Below the pieces are notes generated by a model that did not search any database, was not told the origin of the DNA, and worked only from the letters and a program-made list of their open reading frames with translations. From contig CAVQWT010000005.1 in NCBI GenBank assembly GCA_963717705.1, positions 558,001 through 622,000 of the forward strand: a stretch of 64,000 bases of DNA, read 5' to 3'. Position numbers and translations under genes: made by a program. The stretch is from CAVQWT01 sp963717705 (GTDB lineage: Bacteria > Pseudomonadota > Gammaproteobacteria > Burkholderiales > Casimicrobiaceae). This document shows positions 34,435 through 47,092 of the stretch, one piece after another; the first letter of the stretch is position 1; every line of letters begins with the position of its first letter.

Positions 34435-36311
34435 TTGGACGACGCGGTCGCCCGCGCCTTCGTGTCCACGTCGAGGTACGCCCACGGATGCAGCCAGTTG
34501 GGATTGAACTTGTAGCCCAGCACCCACGGCTGGACGACGACGCTGTCGACGCGGAAGGCGAGCAGCACCCACGGCGCGTAGTTGCGCACGATGTCGTTCA
34601 TCTGCCGCGTCAGTTTCTGCCGCTCCGCGCCGTCGGGCAGCGACCGCGCGGCGACGTACAGCCGGTCGTACTCGGCCAGCTTGAACCGCGCGAGGTTGGC
34701 AAACCCGCCGTTCGGTCCGTAGAGCAGGCCGAAGAAGCCGAAGCCCTCGGGATGCGTGTTGATGCCGCCCAGCCGCCACGTCTGCAGCTGGCCCAGCCGC
34801 GCGGCCTTGAGCAGGTCGGGCCACTTCTGCTTGACGAACTCGACGTCGATGCCGACCGCCGCCATGTTCTTCTGCCACAGCTCGTCGTTCTGGCGGTCGA
34901 TCGCCGACGGCGTCGAGTACATCTTCAGCTTCAGCGGCGAGCCGTCGGGGAGCTCGCGCAGGCCGTCGCCGTTGCGGTCGCGGTAGCCCATCCTGTCGAG
35001 CAGCGCGCGCGCGGCCGCGGGATCGTAGGTGCGCCGGGACGCAAGCCCCGGGTCGTGGCCGCTCATCCCCGGCGGCACGACCTGGGTCGCCGGCATCCCC
35101 TGGCCCTGGCGGATGACGCGGATGTCCTCGTCGACGTCGTAGGCCATCGCCACCGCCCGGCGCAGCGCGATCTTGTCCGGCGTGTAGCCGCCGACGACCG
35201 GGTCGTCGAAGCTGAAATAGAGGTAGCTCATCGCCGGCAGCACCTCGCGCTGGAGCCGGACCCCGGCCTGCGCGTACTGCGGCAGCAGCCTGTTGCCGGC
35301 ATCGAGCACCTTGGGCACCAGGTCGACCGGCACGACGAGATAGTCGAGCTGGTTCTGGCCGAACGCGAGCAGCCGCGGGCTCGACTCCTCGATCACGCTG
35401 ATCTCGATGCGGCCGATCAGCGGCAGCTTGCGACCGACGAGCTTCGCCGCGAGCGCGCGGTCCGCCGCCGCCGCCGGCTGCGGGTAGCGCTCGTCGCGGA
35501 AGCCCGGGTTGGCCTCGAGCACGATCCGCTGGCCCCGCCGCCATTCGTGCAGCCGGTACGGCCCGGTGCCGACGGGGTTGGCCATCACCCAGCCCGACGC
35601 GTCGCCATACGCCTCGACGACCTCGCGCGCGACGGCCGCCATCCCCGACGTCGTCAGGTTGGCCATCAGCTCGTAGTCGGGAAACGCCAGCCGGAAGCGC
35701 AGCGTGTAGCGGTTGGTCGCCTGCAGTCCGTCGATCGGCGCATCGTAGTCGAACTTGCCGGTCTCGCGTGCCCTGGCCACGACGGCGTCGGCGCCGACGA
35801 AGCGGCCGTCGACGACGGTCAGCTGGTTCGAGCGGAGCTTCGGATCGAGAATGCGCTTGATCGCGTAGACGTAATCGGCGGCGACCAGCTCGCGCCGCTG
35901 CCCCTTGAACGCGGGGTCGTCGGCGAAGTAGATGCCGGGCCGGACCCGCATCGTCCAGGTGAGCCCGTCGGCGGAGATTTCCGGCAGCGCCTGCGCGGTG
36001 TTGGGCATCAGCTTGTACGGCCGCGCCAGGTAGTCGTAGCGGTACAGCGGGTCGAAGATCGCGCGATTGACGTAGTTCGAGAACGCGTCGCCGGCCGCCT
36101 GCGGGTCGAACCCCGTCTCGGCGACGGCGATCGACACCCGCAGCACCTTGTCGGGGTCGGCCTGCGCATGCGCGCCGGGCGAAGCCAGCAGCGCGAGCAG
36201 CACCGCGCACGCGACCGCGGCCCGACGCCCCGCCGCGAACACGCGCCGCGCGCGCGCGGCGCCGGTCACCGCGGCAGCCCGCGCCCCTGCCCCCATCGTC
36301 CGTGCAGGCAT
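34431..36311 (-). CDS. ABC transporter substrate-binding protein, family 5, upstream copy
   Basis: A 626-residue paralogue of the protein encoded directly downstream. The signal peptide is AVACAVLLALLASPGAHAQA. It shares NPVGTGPYRLHEWRRGQRIVLEANPGFRDERYP-type blocks (broken here), VVGGYTPDKIALRRAVAM, RMGYRDRNGDGLRELPDGSPL and KQKWPDLLKAARLGQLQTW. The start ATG 36311 (or 36296) is followed by an Arg/Ala-rich n-region. The two genes overlap by four bases, so both proteins are probably made in similar amounts, which is odd for a single transporter. They may be alternative receptors for one permease encoded elsewhere. Confidence 0.9.
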   Translation of the reverse strand: MPARTMGAGARAAAVTGAARARRVFAAGRRAAVACAVLLALLASPGAHAQADPDKVLRVSIAVAETGFDPQAAGDAFSNYVNRAIFDPLYRYDYLARPYKLMPNTAQALPEISADGLTWTMRVRPGIYFADDPAFKGQRRELVAADYVYAIKRILDPKLRSNQLTVVDGRFVGADAVVARARETGKFDYDAPIDGLQATNRYTLRFRLAFPDYELMANLTTSGMAAVAREVVEAYGDASGWVMANPVGTGPYRLHEWRRGQRIVLEANPGFRDERYPQPAAAADRALAAKLVGRKLPLIGRIEISVIEESSPRLLAFGQNQLDYLVVPVDLVPKVLDAGNRLLPQYAQAGVRLQREVLPAMSYLYFSFDDPVVGGYTPDKIALRRAVAMAYDVDEDIRVIRQGQGMPATQVVPPGMSGHDPGLASRRTYDPAAARALLDRMGYRDRNGDGLRELPDGSPLKLKMYSTPSAIDRQNDELWQKNMAAVGIDVEFVKQKWPDLLKAARLGQLQTWRLGGINTHPEGFGFFGLLYGPNGGFANLARFKLAEYDRLYVAARSLPDGAERQKLTRQMNDIVRNYAPWVLLAFRVDSVVVQPWVLGYKFNPNWLHPWAYLDVDTKARATASSK

Positions 36312-36324
36312 GCGCCGCCCCGGG

Positions 36325-36804
36325 TCAGAGCAGCTTCTCGATGTCGCCGGCGATCGCCGCCGGCTCGTCGTTCGGCGCGAACCGCGCGACGACCTCGCCG
36401 CTGCGGTCGACCAGGAACTTGGTGAAGTTCCACTTGATCGCCTCGGTGCCGAGCAGCCCCGGCTTCGCGGCCTTGAGGTGCCGGTACAGCGGCGCGGCAT
36501 CGTCGCCGTTGACGTCGACCTTGGCGAACAGCGGGAAGGTGACGCCGTAGTTGATCTCGCAGAACGACGCGATCTCGTCCTCGCTGCCGGGCTCCTGTGC
36601 GCCGAACTGGTTGCAAGGGAAGCCGAGCACCACGAGGCCCTTGTCGCGCAGCTTCTGGTACAGCGCCTCGAGGCCCTTGTACTGCGGCGTGAACCCGCAC
36701 TTGCTGGCGGTGTTGACGATCAGCAGCACCTTGCCCTTGTAGCGGTCGAGCGGCACGGTCTTGCCGTGGATATCCTTGACGCTGAAGTCGTGGACGGTGG
36801 CCAT
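36325..36804 (-). CDS. glutathione peroxidase (BtuE type)
   Basis: A 159-residue thiol peroxidase that reduces hydrogen peroxide or lipid peroxides with glutathione or thioredoxin. It begins HDFSVKDIHGKTVPLDRYKGKVLLIVN. The peroxidatic Cys is in NTASKCGFTPQY, the Gln of the catalytic tetrad in FPCNQFGAQEPG and the Trp/Asn in KWNFTKFLVD. Selenocysteine is replaced by Cys, as in most bacteria. The length is normal. The gene lies 13 nt upstream of the family-5 binding protein gene on the same strand, but a functional link is not evident. Confidence 0.96.
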   Translation of the reverse strand: MATVHDFSVKDIHGKTVPLDRYKGKVLLIVNTASKCGFTPQYKGLEALYQKLRDKGLVVLGFPCNQFGAQEPGSEDEIASFCEINYGVTFPLFAKVDVNGDDAAPLYRHLKAAKPGLLGTEAIKWNFTKFLVDRSGEVVARFAPNDEPAAIAGDIEKLL

Positions 36805-36904
36805 TGCGGTCTCCGGGAGGCGAAGGGGCGATTATGCCGCGCGAAGCTCCGCGCGGCGAGAGTACAGCGCCTCGCCGGCCCGTCCTGCGGCCATCCCGCG
36901 CGCG

Positions 36905-38265
36905 TCAGCGATGGCAGGTCCCGGTGCCGGCGTCGATCGGCGCGCCGCCGCCGGCCGGCACGAACTGCCAGCTGTAGCTGCCCGGCTCCAGCGCAAGCCG
37001 CAGCACGCCCCAGCTCGTGTTCTGGCGGAATTCGCTGTTGGGAGCGGGCGGCCCGAGCGGATTCAGCTCGTGGCCGCCGGTGCCGATGACGAACTGGCGG
37101 ACGCCGCGCACGGGATCCGCCGTCCCGTCGGCCTTCTGCGGCGCGAACCGCTCGTAGATGTGCTCGTGGCCCGACAACACCATCTCGCGCCCGCGGCATG
37201 GAGCGCGTCGAAGAACGGCCGCATCTGCAGGATGCTGCCGTACACCCCGCCCGAGTTGAACGCCGGATAGTGCCAGTAGGCGATCGTGCACAGACTGCTG
37301 CTCGACGCCAGGTCCGACTTGAGCCAGAGGTACTGCGCCGACTGCGCGGAGACGTCGACGAGGCTGTTGAGCGCGATGAAGTGCCAGCCCCCGTAGTCGA
37401 AGCTGTAGTACCCGCGGCGGTCCGAACCCGCCAGCGCACCGAAGTACCCGAAGTAGCCTTCGGCGCCGGGGGTGTTGTAGTCATGGTTGCCGGGGCTTGG
37501 GCGGATTCGGTCCTTGAACGCGCCCCACGTCGGATCGAAGCAGTTCGCGAATTCGGCCGGCGTGCCGTTGTCGTACGCGTGGTCGCCCAGCGTCAGCACC
37601 AGGGCGTCCTGCGGGGTGACGAGCGCGGCGGTCCTCGCCGCCGCGCTGGCCGCCGCCGGCGCGGCGAAGCACTGGCCGATGTCTCCCGCCGCGACGATCG
37701 TGACCGGGGCCACAGGCGCCGGCACACAGCCGATGACGCCGATGCCGGAGCCCTCCGCGACCCACCCCTGCGCGAGCATCTGCGCCCGGATCGCCAGCCT
37801 GGTCGTGTAGCGGTGGTTCGGCGCGCCGGTCGGCGGTGGATTGTTGTACATGCGGTAGAGCGGCACCGTGCCCCCGGCGCAGTTGCCCGCTGCATCGGAA
37901 AGCATCATGGAGAACACCTGGCCTTCGTACTGCCAGGCGGGATAGCCCTTGACGATCGCGCATTCCCAGTCGAAGGGCGTGTAGAAGTGCGAGCTCTTGG
38001 GCGCATACGTCTGCCCGCTCCAGAAGCGGCAGACGTTCGCCGCCCCGGGCGCGTCGAGATCGAGCACGCCGAACGACTCGCCGGTGCGGCTCCAGCCGGT
38101 GAACACCCCAGCGTCGAGCTTGGCGATTTCCTGCGGCGACGCGGTCACGAAGTAGTGACCGTAGCCGGCGTGGTAGTACTCGACGGCGATCGGCGTCGCG
38201 GCGACGGCGAGGCTCGTCGCCAGCCCCCACGACACGATGAACAGTAAGCGGAACACGGCGCGCAT
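36905..38265 (-). pseudogene. secreted DUF5648-metallophosphoesterase fusion, one frameshift
   Basis: The product would be about 453 residues. A signal peptide (about 1-23) is followed by one DUF5648 module (about 27-185: VEYYHAGYGHYFVTAS, VCRFWSG, SSHFYTPF, PNHRYTT). Then comes a calcineurin/purple-acid-phosphatase-like domain with all metal motifs: GDIGQC, LGDHAYDNG, GNHDYN, YWHYP and SGHEHIYERF. The frame changes near 37190 in a GC run. FFDALHAAG reads in the first frame, and EMVLSGHEHIYERF onward in another frame, ending at 36905. The span is 3n+2, so one base is missing (or two added). The last metal-binding His pair is lost unless the frame is restored. It has a strong ribosome site (AAGGAG) and shares its N-module with the next gene upstream. 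Confidence 0.8.
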
Positions 38266-38296
38266 CGCGACTCCTTCAGTGTTTCGACCGGAAATC

Positions 38297-40616
38297 CTAC
38301 CTGCACAGCGCATTGAATGCCTCCGGGCTCGCATAGGCCTTGTCGAGCCACGCCATTCGCTCGTTCAGGAAGCGCCGGACGAACGCCACCTCCTCGTCGT
38401 GGCTCGTGAACACGTAGTAGTTGGTGAGCGGCAGGTCGAAAGTCGGCCAGCGCTGGAAATTGCGCTGCTGCGCGACCATGAGGCGGCGCGCGTAGGTGTC
38501 GATGCTGAAGTTGACGAAGGTCTCCAGCGCCTGCCGCTTCTGCTTCCAGCGCGAGAGGGTCAGCGCCAGGAAGTCCGGGTTGTCGAACGCCTCGCTGAAC
38601 CAGTTGGGCTGGAAGGGCTTGGTGACCCAGCAGCCCTCGGACTGCCATCCGTCCAGGTAGTTGGCGTTGCCGGCGCTGCGGTCGAAGTCCCAGATCGGGC
38701 CCATGTTCAGCAACCGATCCCGCGGGTCGGCCGCGGCGGCGGTGTCCTTCCACATGAAATCGCTGGAGAAGAACGCGGCGTCGACGTTCCGGAACAATTC
38801 CTCGAGCAGGTACCAGTCGACGAAGCTCGCCTGGTTGATCCTGTCCTGCCGGTTGGGGCCGTACAGGTCGCCCTCGACCTGGACCAGCAGGTTCTTGACG
38901 TAGGCGAGCTGGGCGGACGTGATCGCCGACTCGTCCGGGGTGTCGATGCACATCGGCACGCCCTGAGGTGTGATCAGCTGCAGGTCGAGGTCTGCACCCT
39001 TGTAGCAGTCGAGGCGGAAGTCGACCTCGGCGATGTACCCGCCGTCGAGGTCGTTGACCGTCGGACTGGAGCTCATCTTCTTGATGTTGAGCCTTGCCGG
39101 GTCGATGCGGATGTCCTCGGTCAGCAGGTAGACGCCGACGTAGTCGCCGTTCAGCCAGACCTCGACGTGCTGGCCCGACGGCGTCCACTTGAGTCCGTCG
39201 GCGAACACGCTGCTGCTGCCGAGCGACAGCGCCAGCTTGTTGCGGATCAGCGAGCGGTCGAAGTAGTCCGCGAGCAGCGCCCAGTTGCGCTGCTTCTTCA
39301 TCCCCAGCACATCGGCGATCGCCGCGTAGCTCGCGTCGTTGGCGAACTGGACCTTGTACGGATTCTTGGCCTGACCCCAGGTCGAGTTGCCCCGTCCGCG
39401 GATCTTGCCGTTCAGCACCACGTCGGCCGCTGCGGCCGCGGGATTGTTCAGCACGTAGGTCGCGTCGACGTAGATCTCCTTCGAATCGATCGGGGCGCCG
39501 TCCCGGGTGGCGATCCGCAGGCGCGGCAGGTCGGTCAGGGCGATCGAGAAGGAGTCGACGACGGTCATCAACGCGCCCGACGCCGAGAGGTCGAGCGTCA
39601 TTCCGTTCGCCTTCAGCGCCATCACGATCCACTTCGCCACCGCCTGCTTCAGCGTCCCCGGTTGTGCCGCGGCAGCGAGCCTGATGTCGTAGGTCGGCGG
39701 CAGGCCGAGCACCCCGCGAACGAGATCCTCCGCCAGCCGGTAGTCGCTGAGCCTGGTGAGGTGCACCAGCGTCGAGAACGGCGTGATGTCGGTGCCGTAG
39801 ACGCGCGACGGCGACGCCATGCGGAACGAGGCGTCGACGGCCGCCTGCGGCTGGTCGCTGTCGCGGGACACGCCGGCGACGACCTCGGCCACGAGCGGCG
39901 CCGCCGAGTCCCTCGGGATCGAAAGCTCGTAGACGCCGCCCACGTCCGTGCGGGCCTGCGCCTCGCCAGCCATCGCAGCGGCCGTTCCGGTTGAGGTCGA
40001 GACAGACCACCGCGCCCTCGATGTAGCCGTCGATGACGCGTCCCTTGACGGTCTCCCATGCGCCCGGCGAGGGCACGCAGGCGACGACACCGAGCCCCGC
40101 GCCCTCTGCGATCCATCCCTGTGCCAGCATCTGCGCCCGGATGGTCAGCCGCGTCGTGTAGCGGTGGTTGGGTGCGCCGGTCGGAGGCGGATTGTTGTAC
40201 AGGCGGTAGAGCTGCGCCGTGCCCGCGGCGCAGTTGCCGGCGGCGTCGGACAGCATCGTGGCGAACACCTCGCCCTCGAACGTCCACTCGGGATTGGCCC
40301 TGGTCGTCGCGCACTCGCCGGCGAGCGGCGTATAGAAGTGCGAACTCCTGGGGGCATACGACGGCCCGCTCCAGAAGCGGCAGACGTTGGCCGCCCCGGG
40401 GGTGTCGACCGCGAGCACGCCGAACGACTCGCCGGTGCGGCTCCACCCGGCGAACGCGCCGGTATCGAGGGCGGCGATCTCCTGCGGCGACGCGGTCACG
40501 AAGTAGTGACCGTAGGCGCCATGGTAGTACTCGACGGCGGTCGGTGCAGCTGCGCCCGAGGAACCGGCCGCCAGTCCGCACGCCGCGATGAGCAGGAATC
40601 GGAACGTGGTTCGCAT
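38297..40616 (-). pseudogene. secreted DUF5648-CotH kinase fusion, one frameshift
   Basis: The product would be about 773 residues: signal peptide (1-24), DUF5648 module (about 28-185) about three-quarters identical by eye to that of the downstream phosphatase gene, a linker with CLDLNRNGRCD (dockerin/SdrD-like), an adhesin-like beta domain (about 215-340), and a CotH protein-kinase domain. The last shows GRGNSTWGQAKNPYKVQF (ATP-binding Lys), LNGDYVGVYLLTEDIR and PIWDFDRSAGN (metal-binding DFD). One extra base at about 39970 (AGCC where AGC is expected) breaks the frame inside the linker. Removing it gives CDAGE followed by the DVGGVYEL strand. The span is 3n+1, in agreement. ATG 40616 has GGAGAGG upstream, and an FNR-like box lies about 100 nt upstream. 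Confidence 0.8.
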
Positions 40617-40713
40617 GGCCTCTCCTTCGCTGGGGCCGATGCGCCGCCGGGCGACGATGGCCCGAGCTTGTGTGTTGCTGGATTCATTACGCGCGCCGCA
40701 GCGACCCTGCGCA

Positions 40714-40727
40714 TTGACGCAGGTCAA
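40714..40727 (-). promoter_or_regulatory. FNR/CRP-family-like binding site upstream of the DUF5648-CotH gene
   Basis: TTGACGCAGGTCAA is a perfect 5-4-5 dyad that differs from the FNR consensus TTGAT-N4-ATCAA at one base per half-site. Its centre lies about 104 nt before ATG 40616. Placed at -41.5 it would put the transcription start near 40679. No other gene starts nearby, so regulation of the CotH gene by oxygen- or nitric-oxide-responsive regulators is the natural reading. Confidence 0.5.
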
Positions 40728-40859
40728 CGGCACGCCGCGCGTGATCACCGGTGGCGTCGCTTGCTCGAACGTGCGTGCAGCGCCGGCAGCGTTGTCAGCG
40801 GCGTGACCGCGCGAGCCGTGCCGCGATCGAACCCGCGGCGGCGCATCGATCAGGGTGCG

Positions 40860-44564
<3,705 letters not shown>

Positions 44565-44575
44565 CGGATTGCCTT

Positions 44576-45244
44576 CTAGAGCGACGCCGCGGCGCGCGCG
44601 GCCTGGTCGTAGAGTCCGGACAGCCGGCGCAGGAAGCGCGCCAGTTCGGCGAGTTCGAAATTCTCGCCGGCCTCGCCGGTCAGGCTGGCGACGAGGCAGG
44701 CCTCGCGGACCTCGCGATACTTGGCGATGTGCTGCTGGCCCTTCGGCGTCGTCGCGAACAGCACCTCCTTGCCCCGGCGCTGCGACTGCACGAGCCCCAG
44801 CGCCGCCAGCTTCTTCAGCGCGTACGCGACGACGTGCGTGTCCTCGATGTTGAGCATGAAGGCGATGTCGGCGAGCTTCTTCTCGCGTGCCCGGTGATTG
44901 ACGTGGTGCAGCAGCAGCACGTCGAGCGTGGTGAGGTCCTTCAGTCCCGCGGCGGCCATGCAGCGGACGACCCAGCGGTTGAACGCGTTGCCGCCGATGA
45001 TCAGGCCGAACTCGAACTCGGACAGCTCGCGGCTCTTCGCCGAGACGAGGTGCGACGACGAGACGAACAGGCGCGGCGCGGCTTCCGCCGCCTGGCCGTC
45101 CGCGGCGCCTGCCGTGGCGACGGCTGCGGCGGGCTTGCTTGGCTTCGGCGCGCCGGGGCCGCGACCTCCTGCCGCGCCGCCGCCGCGCCTCGGCCCCGAT
45201 CCCGTCGGCGCCGCCGCGGCCTTCCTGCCGCTTCCACCCGCCAT
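44576..45244 (-). CDS. MarR-type winged-helix regulator
   Basis: A 222-residue protein. The first about 58 residues are Ala/Gly/Pro-rich with basic residues and probably disordered. The rest has the MarR pattern: dimer helix (FGLIIGGNAFNRWVVRCMAAAG), a helix-turn-helix (KLADIAFMLNIEDTHVVAYALKKLAALGLV, quoted in part) and a wing with RRGKEVLFATTPKG. The Gly-Leu-Val before the wing and the Thr-Pro-Lys-Gly after it are typical. It precedes the oxoprolinase gene in one operon, and its own promoter overlaps the 46-bp palindrome. It is thus likely an autoregulator of both arms, with the ligand possibly the cyclic amide. Confidence 0.88.
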   Translation of the reverse strand: MAGGSGRKAAAAPTGSGPRRGGGAAGGRGPGAPKPSKPAAAVATAGAADGQAAEAAPRLFVSSSHLVSAKSRELSEFEFGLIIGGNAFNRWVVRCMAAAGLKDLTTLDVLLLHHVNHRAREKKLADIAFMLNIEDTHVVAYALKKLAALGLVQSQRRGKEVLFATTPKGQQHIAKYREVREACLVASLTGEAGENFELAELARFLRRLSGLYDQAARAAASL

Positions 45245-45282
45245 CGTCGTCTCCCGCTTCGGGCCTGCACCGGCCCCGTCTG

Positions 45283-45328
45283 TCGAGAAATGTTGACAAA
45301 TTGTCGACGAATTGCCAACATTTTTCGA
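45283..45328. promoter_or_regulatory. 46-bp palindromic operator with overlapping divergent promoters
   Basis: The region is a dyad centred on GTCGAC (45303-45308), with 19 of 23 base pairs symmetric. The half-site core AATGTTGnCAA occurs on both strands. On the plus strand TTGACA (45293-45298), 17 nt, CAACAT (45316-45321) could drive the racemase gene. On the minus strand TTGGCA, 17 nt, CAACAT occupies the mirror positions and could drive the MarR gene. Regulator binding would block both. The AT-rich patch contrasts sharply with the surrounding sequence. Confidence 0.8.
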
Positions 45329-45330
45329 TC

Positions 45331-46047
45331 ATGACCGTTCCCGCGGCTCCGTTGGGGGTGCTGACGCTGGACACCGCATTCCCGCGGATCCCGGGCGACC
45401 TCGGCTGTCCCGCCACCTACGCCTACCCGGTCCTGTTCGAGACGGTCGCCGGCGCCACGCCGGAGAGCACCGTCCACCACCGCGACAACCGCCTGCTGCC
45501 GGCGTTCGTCGCCGCAGGGCGCCGGCTGGCCGACCGCGGCGCCGTCGGCATCGTGACCACCTGCGGATTCCTCGCTCGCTGGCAGAAGGAGCTCGCCGCC
45601 GAGCTGCCGGTGCCGGTGGCGACGTCGGCGCTGCTGCAGGTCGCCTGGCTCGAGCGGCTGCTGCCGGCGGGCCGGCGCGTCGGCATCGTCACCTACTCGG
45701 CGGCGGACCTGCCGCCCGACACCCTCGCCGCCGTCGGCGCCAATCCGTACTCTCCGGTCGAAGGCGTCGATCCCGCCGGCCATTTCGCACGCACGATCCG
45801 CGACGGCGCGACGACGCTTGACCGCGCGCGGATGGCCGCCGACGTCGTCGCCGCGGCCCGCCGGCTGGCCGGCGCGCATCGCGACCTCGGTGCGGTGGTG
45901 CTCGAGTGCGCGAACATGCCGCCGTATCGCGACGACGTCGCGGCCGCCGTCGGGATGCCGGTCTTCGACGCCGCCGATCTCGTCGCCTGGTTCCACGCCG
46001 GCCTCGCCGGCGTTCCGTCCCGCTACGCGCGTCGCGATTTGTGGTAA
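45331..46047 (+). CDS. aspartate/glutamate racemase superfamily protein
   Basis: A 238-residue protein of the Asp/Glu/hydantoin racemase superfamily, with paired catalytic Cys: GIVTTCGFLARWQ (first Cys, about residue 76) and VVLECANMPPY (second Cys, about residue 194). It starts LGVLTLDTAFPRIPGDLG. The ATG at 45331 has no ribosome site and lies 10 nt after the -10 hexamer, so the mRNA is nearly or fully leaderless. In this context it may racemise the hydantoin/oxoproline substrate or its product so that the ring-opening enzyme can use both enantiomers. That role is inferred from the neighbours. Confidence 0.82.
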   Translation: MTVPAAPLGVLTLDTAFPRIPGDLGCPATYAYPVLFETVAGATPESTVHHRDNRLLPAFVAAGRRLADRGAVGIVTTCGFLARWQKELAAELPVPVATSALLQVAWLERLLPAGRRVGIVTYSAADLPPDTLAAVGANPYSPVEGVDPAGHFARTIRDGATTLDRARMAADVVAAARRLAGAHRDLGAVVLECANMPPYRDDVAAAVGMPVFDAADLVAWFHAGLAGVPSRYARRDLW

Positions 46048-46109
46048 AACGGCGCGTCTTCCGCCTGCACCGGCGCGCATTGTCCGCGCCACCTTCCAAG
46101 GAGAGCAAC

Positions 46110-47078
46110 ATGCACCGCCTCGCTTCCCTCGCCGCCGTCGCGCTTGCGTTCGCGCTGCCGGCGTCCGCCCAGACCAAGTGGGACCTGCCGACGGCGTACC
46201 CGGCGTCGAACTTCCACACCGAGAACGTCCAGCAGTTCGCCGCGGACGTCGACAAGGGCACCGGCGGCAAGCTGAAGATCACCGTCCACGCGAACGCGTC
46301 GCTGTTCAAGGCCCCCGAGATCAAGCGCGCCGTGCAGGGCGGGCAGGCGCAGGCCGGCGAGATCCTGCTGGTCAATTTCGAGAACGAGGACCCGCTCTAC
46401 GGCATCGACGGCATCCCGTTCCTGGCCACGTCGTACGCCGAGTCGCTGAAGCTCTACAAGGCGTCGAGGAAGGCGCTCGAGGACAAGCTCGCCAAGCAGG
46501 GCATGATGCTGCTCTACACCGTGCCGTGGCCGCCGCAGGGCATCTACTCGAAGAAGACGCTCGCCGCCGGCGCCGACATGAAGGGCCTCAAGTGGCGCGC
46601 GTACAGCCCCGCGACGTCGAAGATCGCCGAACTCGTCGGCGCGCAGCCGGTGACCGTGCAGGCCGCCGAGGTCTCGCAGGCGCTCGCCACCGGCGTCATC
46701 GACTCGTACATGTCGTCCGGCGCCACCGGCTACGACAGCAAGACCTACGAGCACATCAAGAACTGGTACGACACGCAGGCCTGGCTGCCGAAGAACGCGA
46801 TCATCGTCAACAGGAAGGCGTTCGAGGCCCTCGACAAGCCGACGCAGGCGGCGCTGCTCAAGGCCGCCGCCGAGGCCGAGACCCGCGGCTGGAAGCTGTC
46901 CGAGGAGAAGAACGGCTGGTACCTCGCCCAGCTCAAGGACAAGGGCATGACCATCCACAAGCCGTCCGAGCAGCTGACGGCGGACCTGCGCAAGGTCGGC
47001 AACTTCATGCTCGCCGAGTGGCTGCGCAAGGCCGGCGACGACGGCCGCAAGGTCATCGACACCTACCGCGGGATGTGA
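46110..47078 (+). CDS. TRAP transporter substrate-binding protein, DctP family
   Basis: A 322-residue periplasmic receptor. A signal peptide (LAAVALAFALPASAQ) is followed by KWDLPTAYPASNFHTENVQQFA and, later, the family blocks PEIKRAVQGGQAQAGEILL, FLATSYAESLKLY, GLKWRAYSPATSKIAELVGAQPV (partial), with the ligand-gating Arg in KWRAY, and VIDSYMSSGATGYDSK. It starts at ATG 46110 with AAGGAGAG upstream. It is followed at once by the DctQ and DctM genes, so it is the receptor of a complete TRAP importer, possibly for a cyclic carboxylate such as 5-oxoproline. Confidence 0.94.
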   Translation: MHRLASLAAVALAFALPASAQTKWDLPTAYPASNFHTENVQQFAADVDKGTGGKLKITVHANASLFKAPEIKRAVQGGQAQAGEILLVNFENEDPLYGIDGIPFLATSYAESLKLYKASRKALEDKLAKQGMMLLYTVPWPPQGIYSKKTLAAGADMKGLKWRAYSPATSKIAELVGAQPVTVQAAEVSQALATGVIDSYMSSGATGYDSKTYEHIKNWYDTQAWLPKNAIIVNRKAFEALDKPTQAALLKAAAEAETRGWKLSEEKNGWYLAQLKDKGMTIHKPSEQLTADLRKVGNFMLAEWLRKAGDDGRKVIDTYRGM

Positions 47079-47092
47079 CGACGGCCCGCCCG

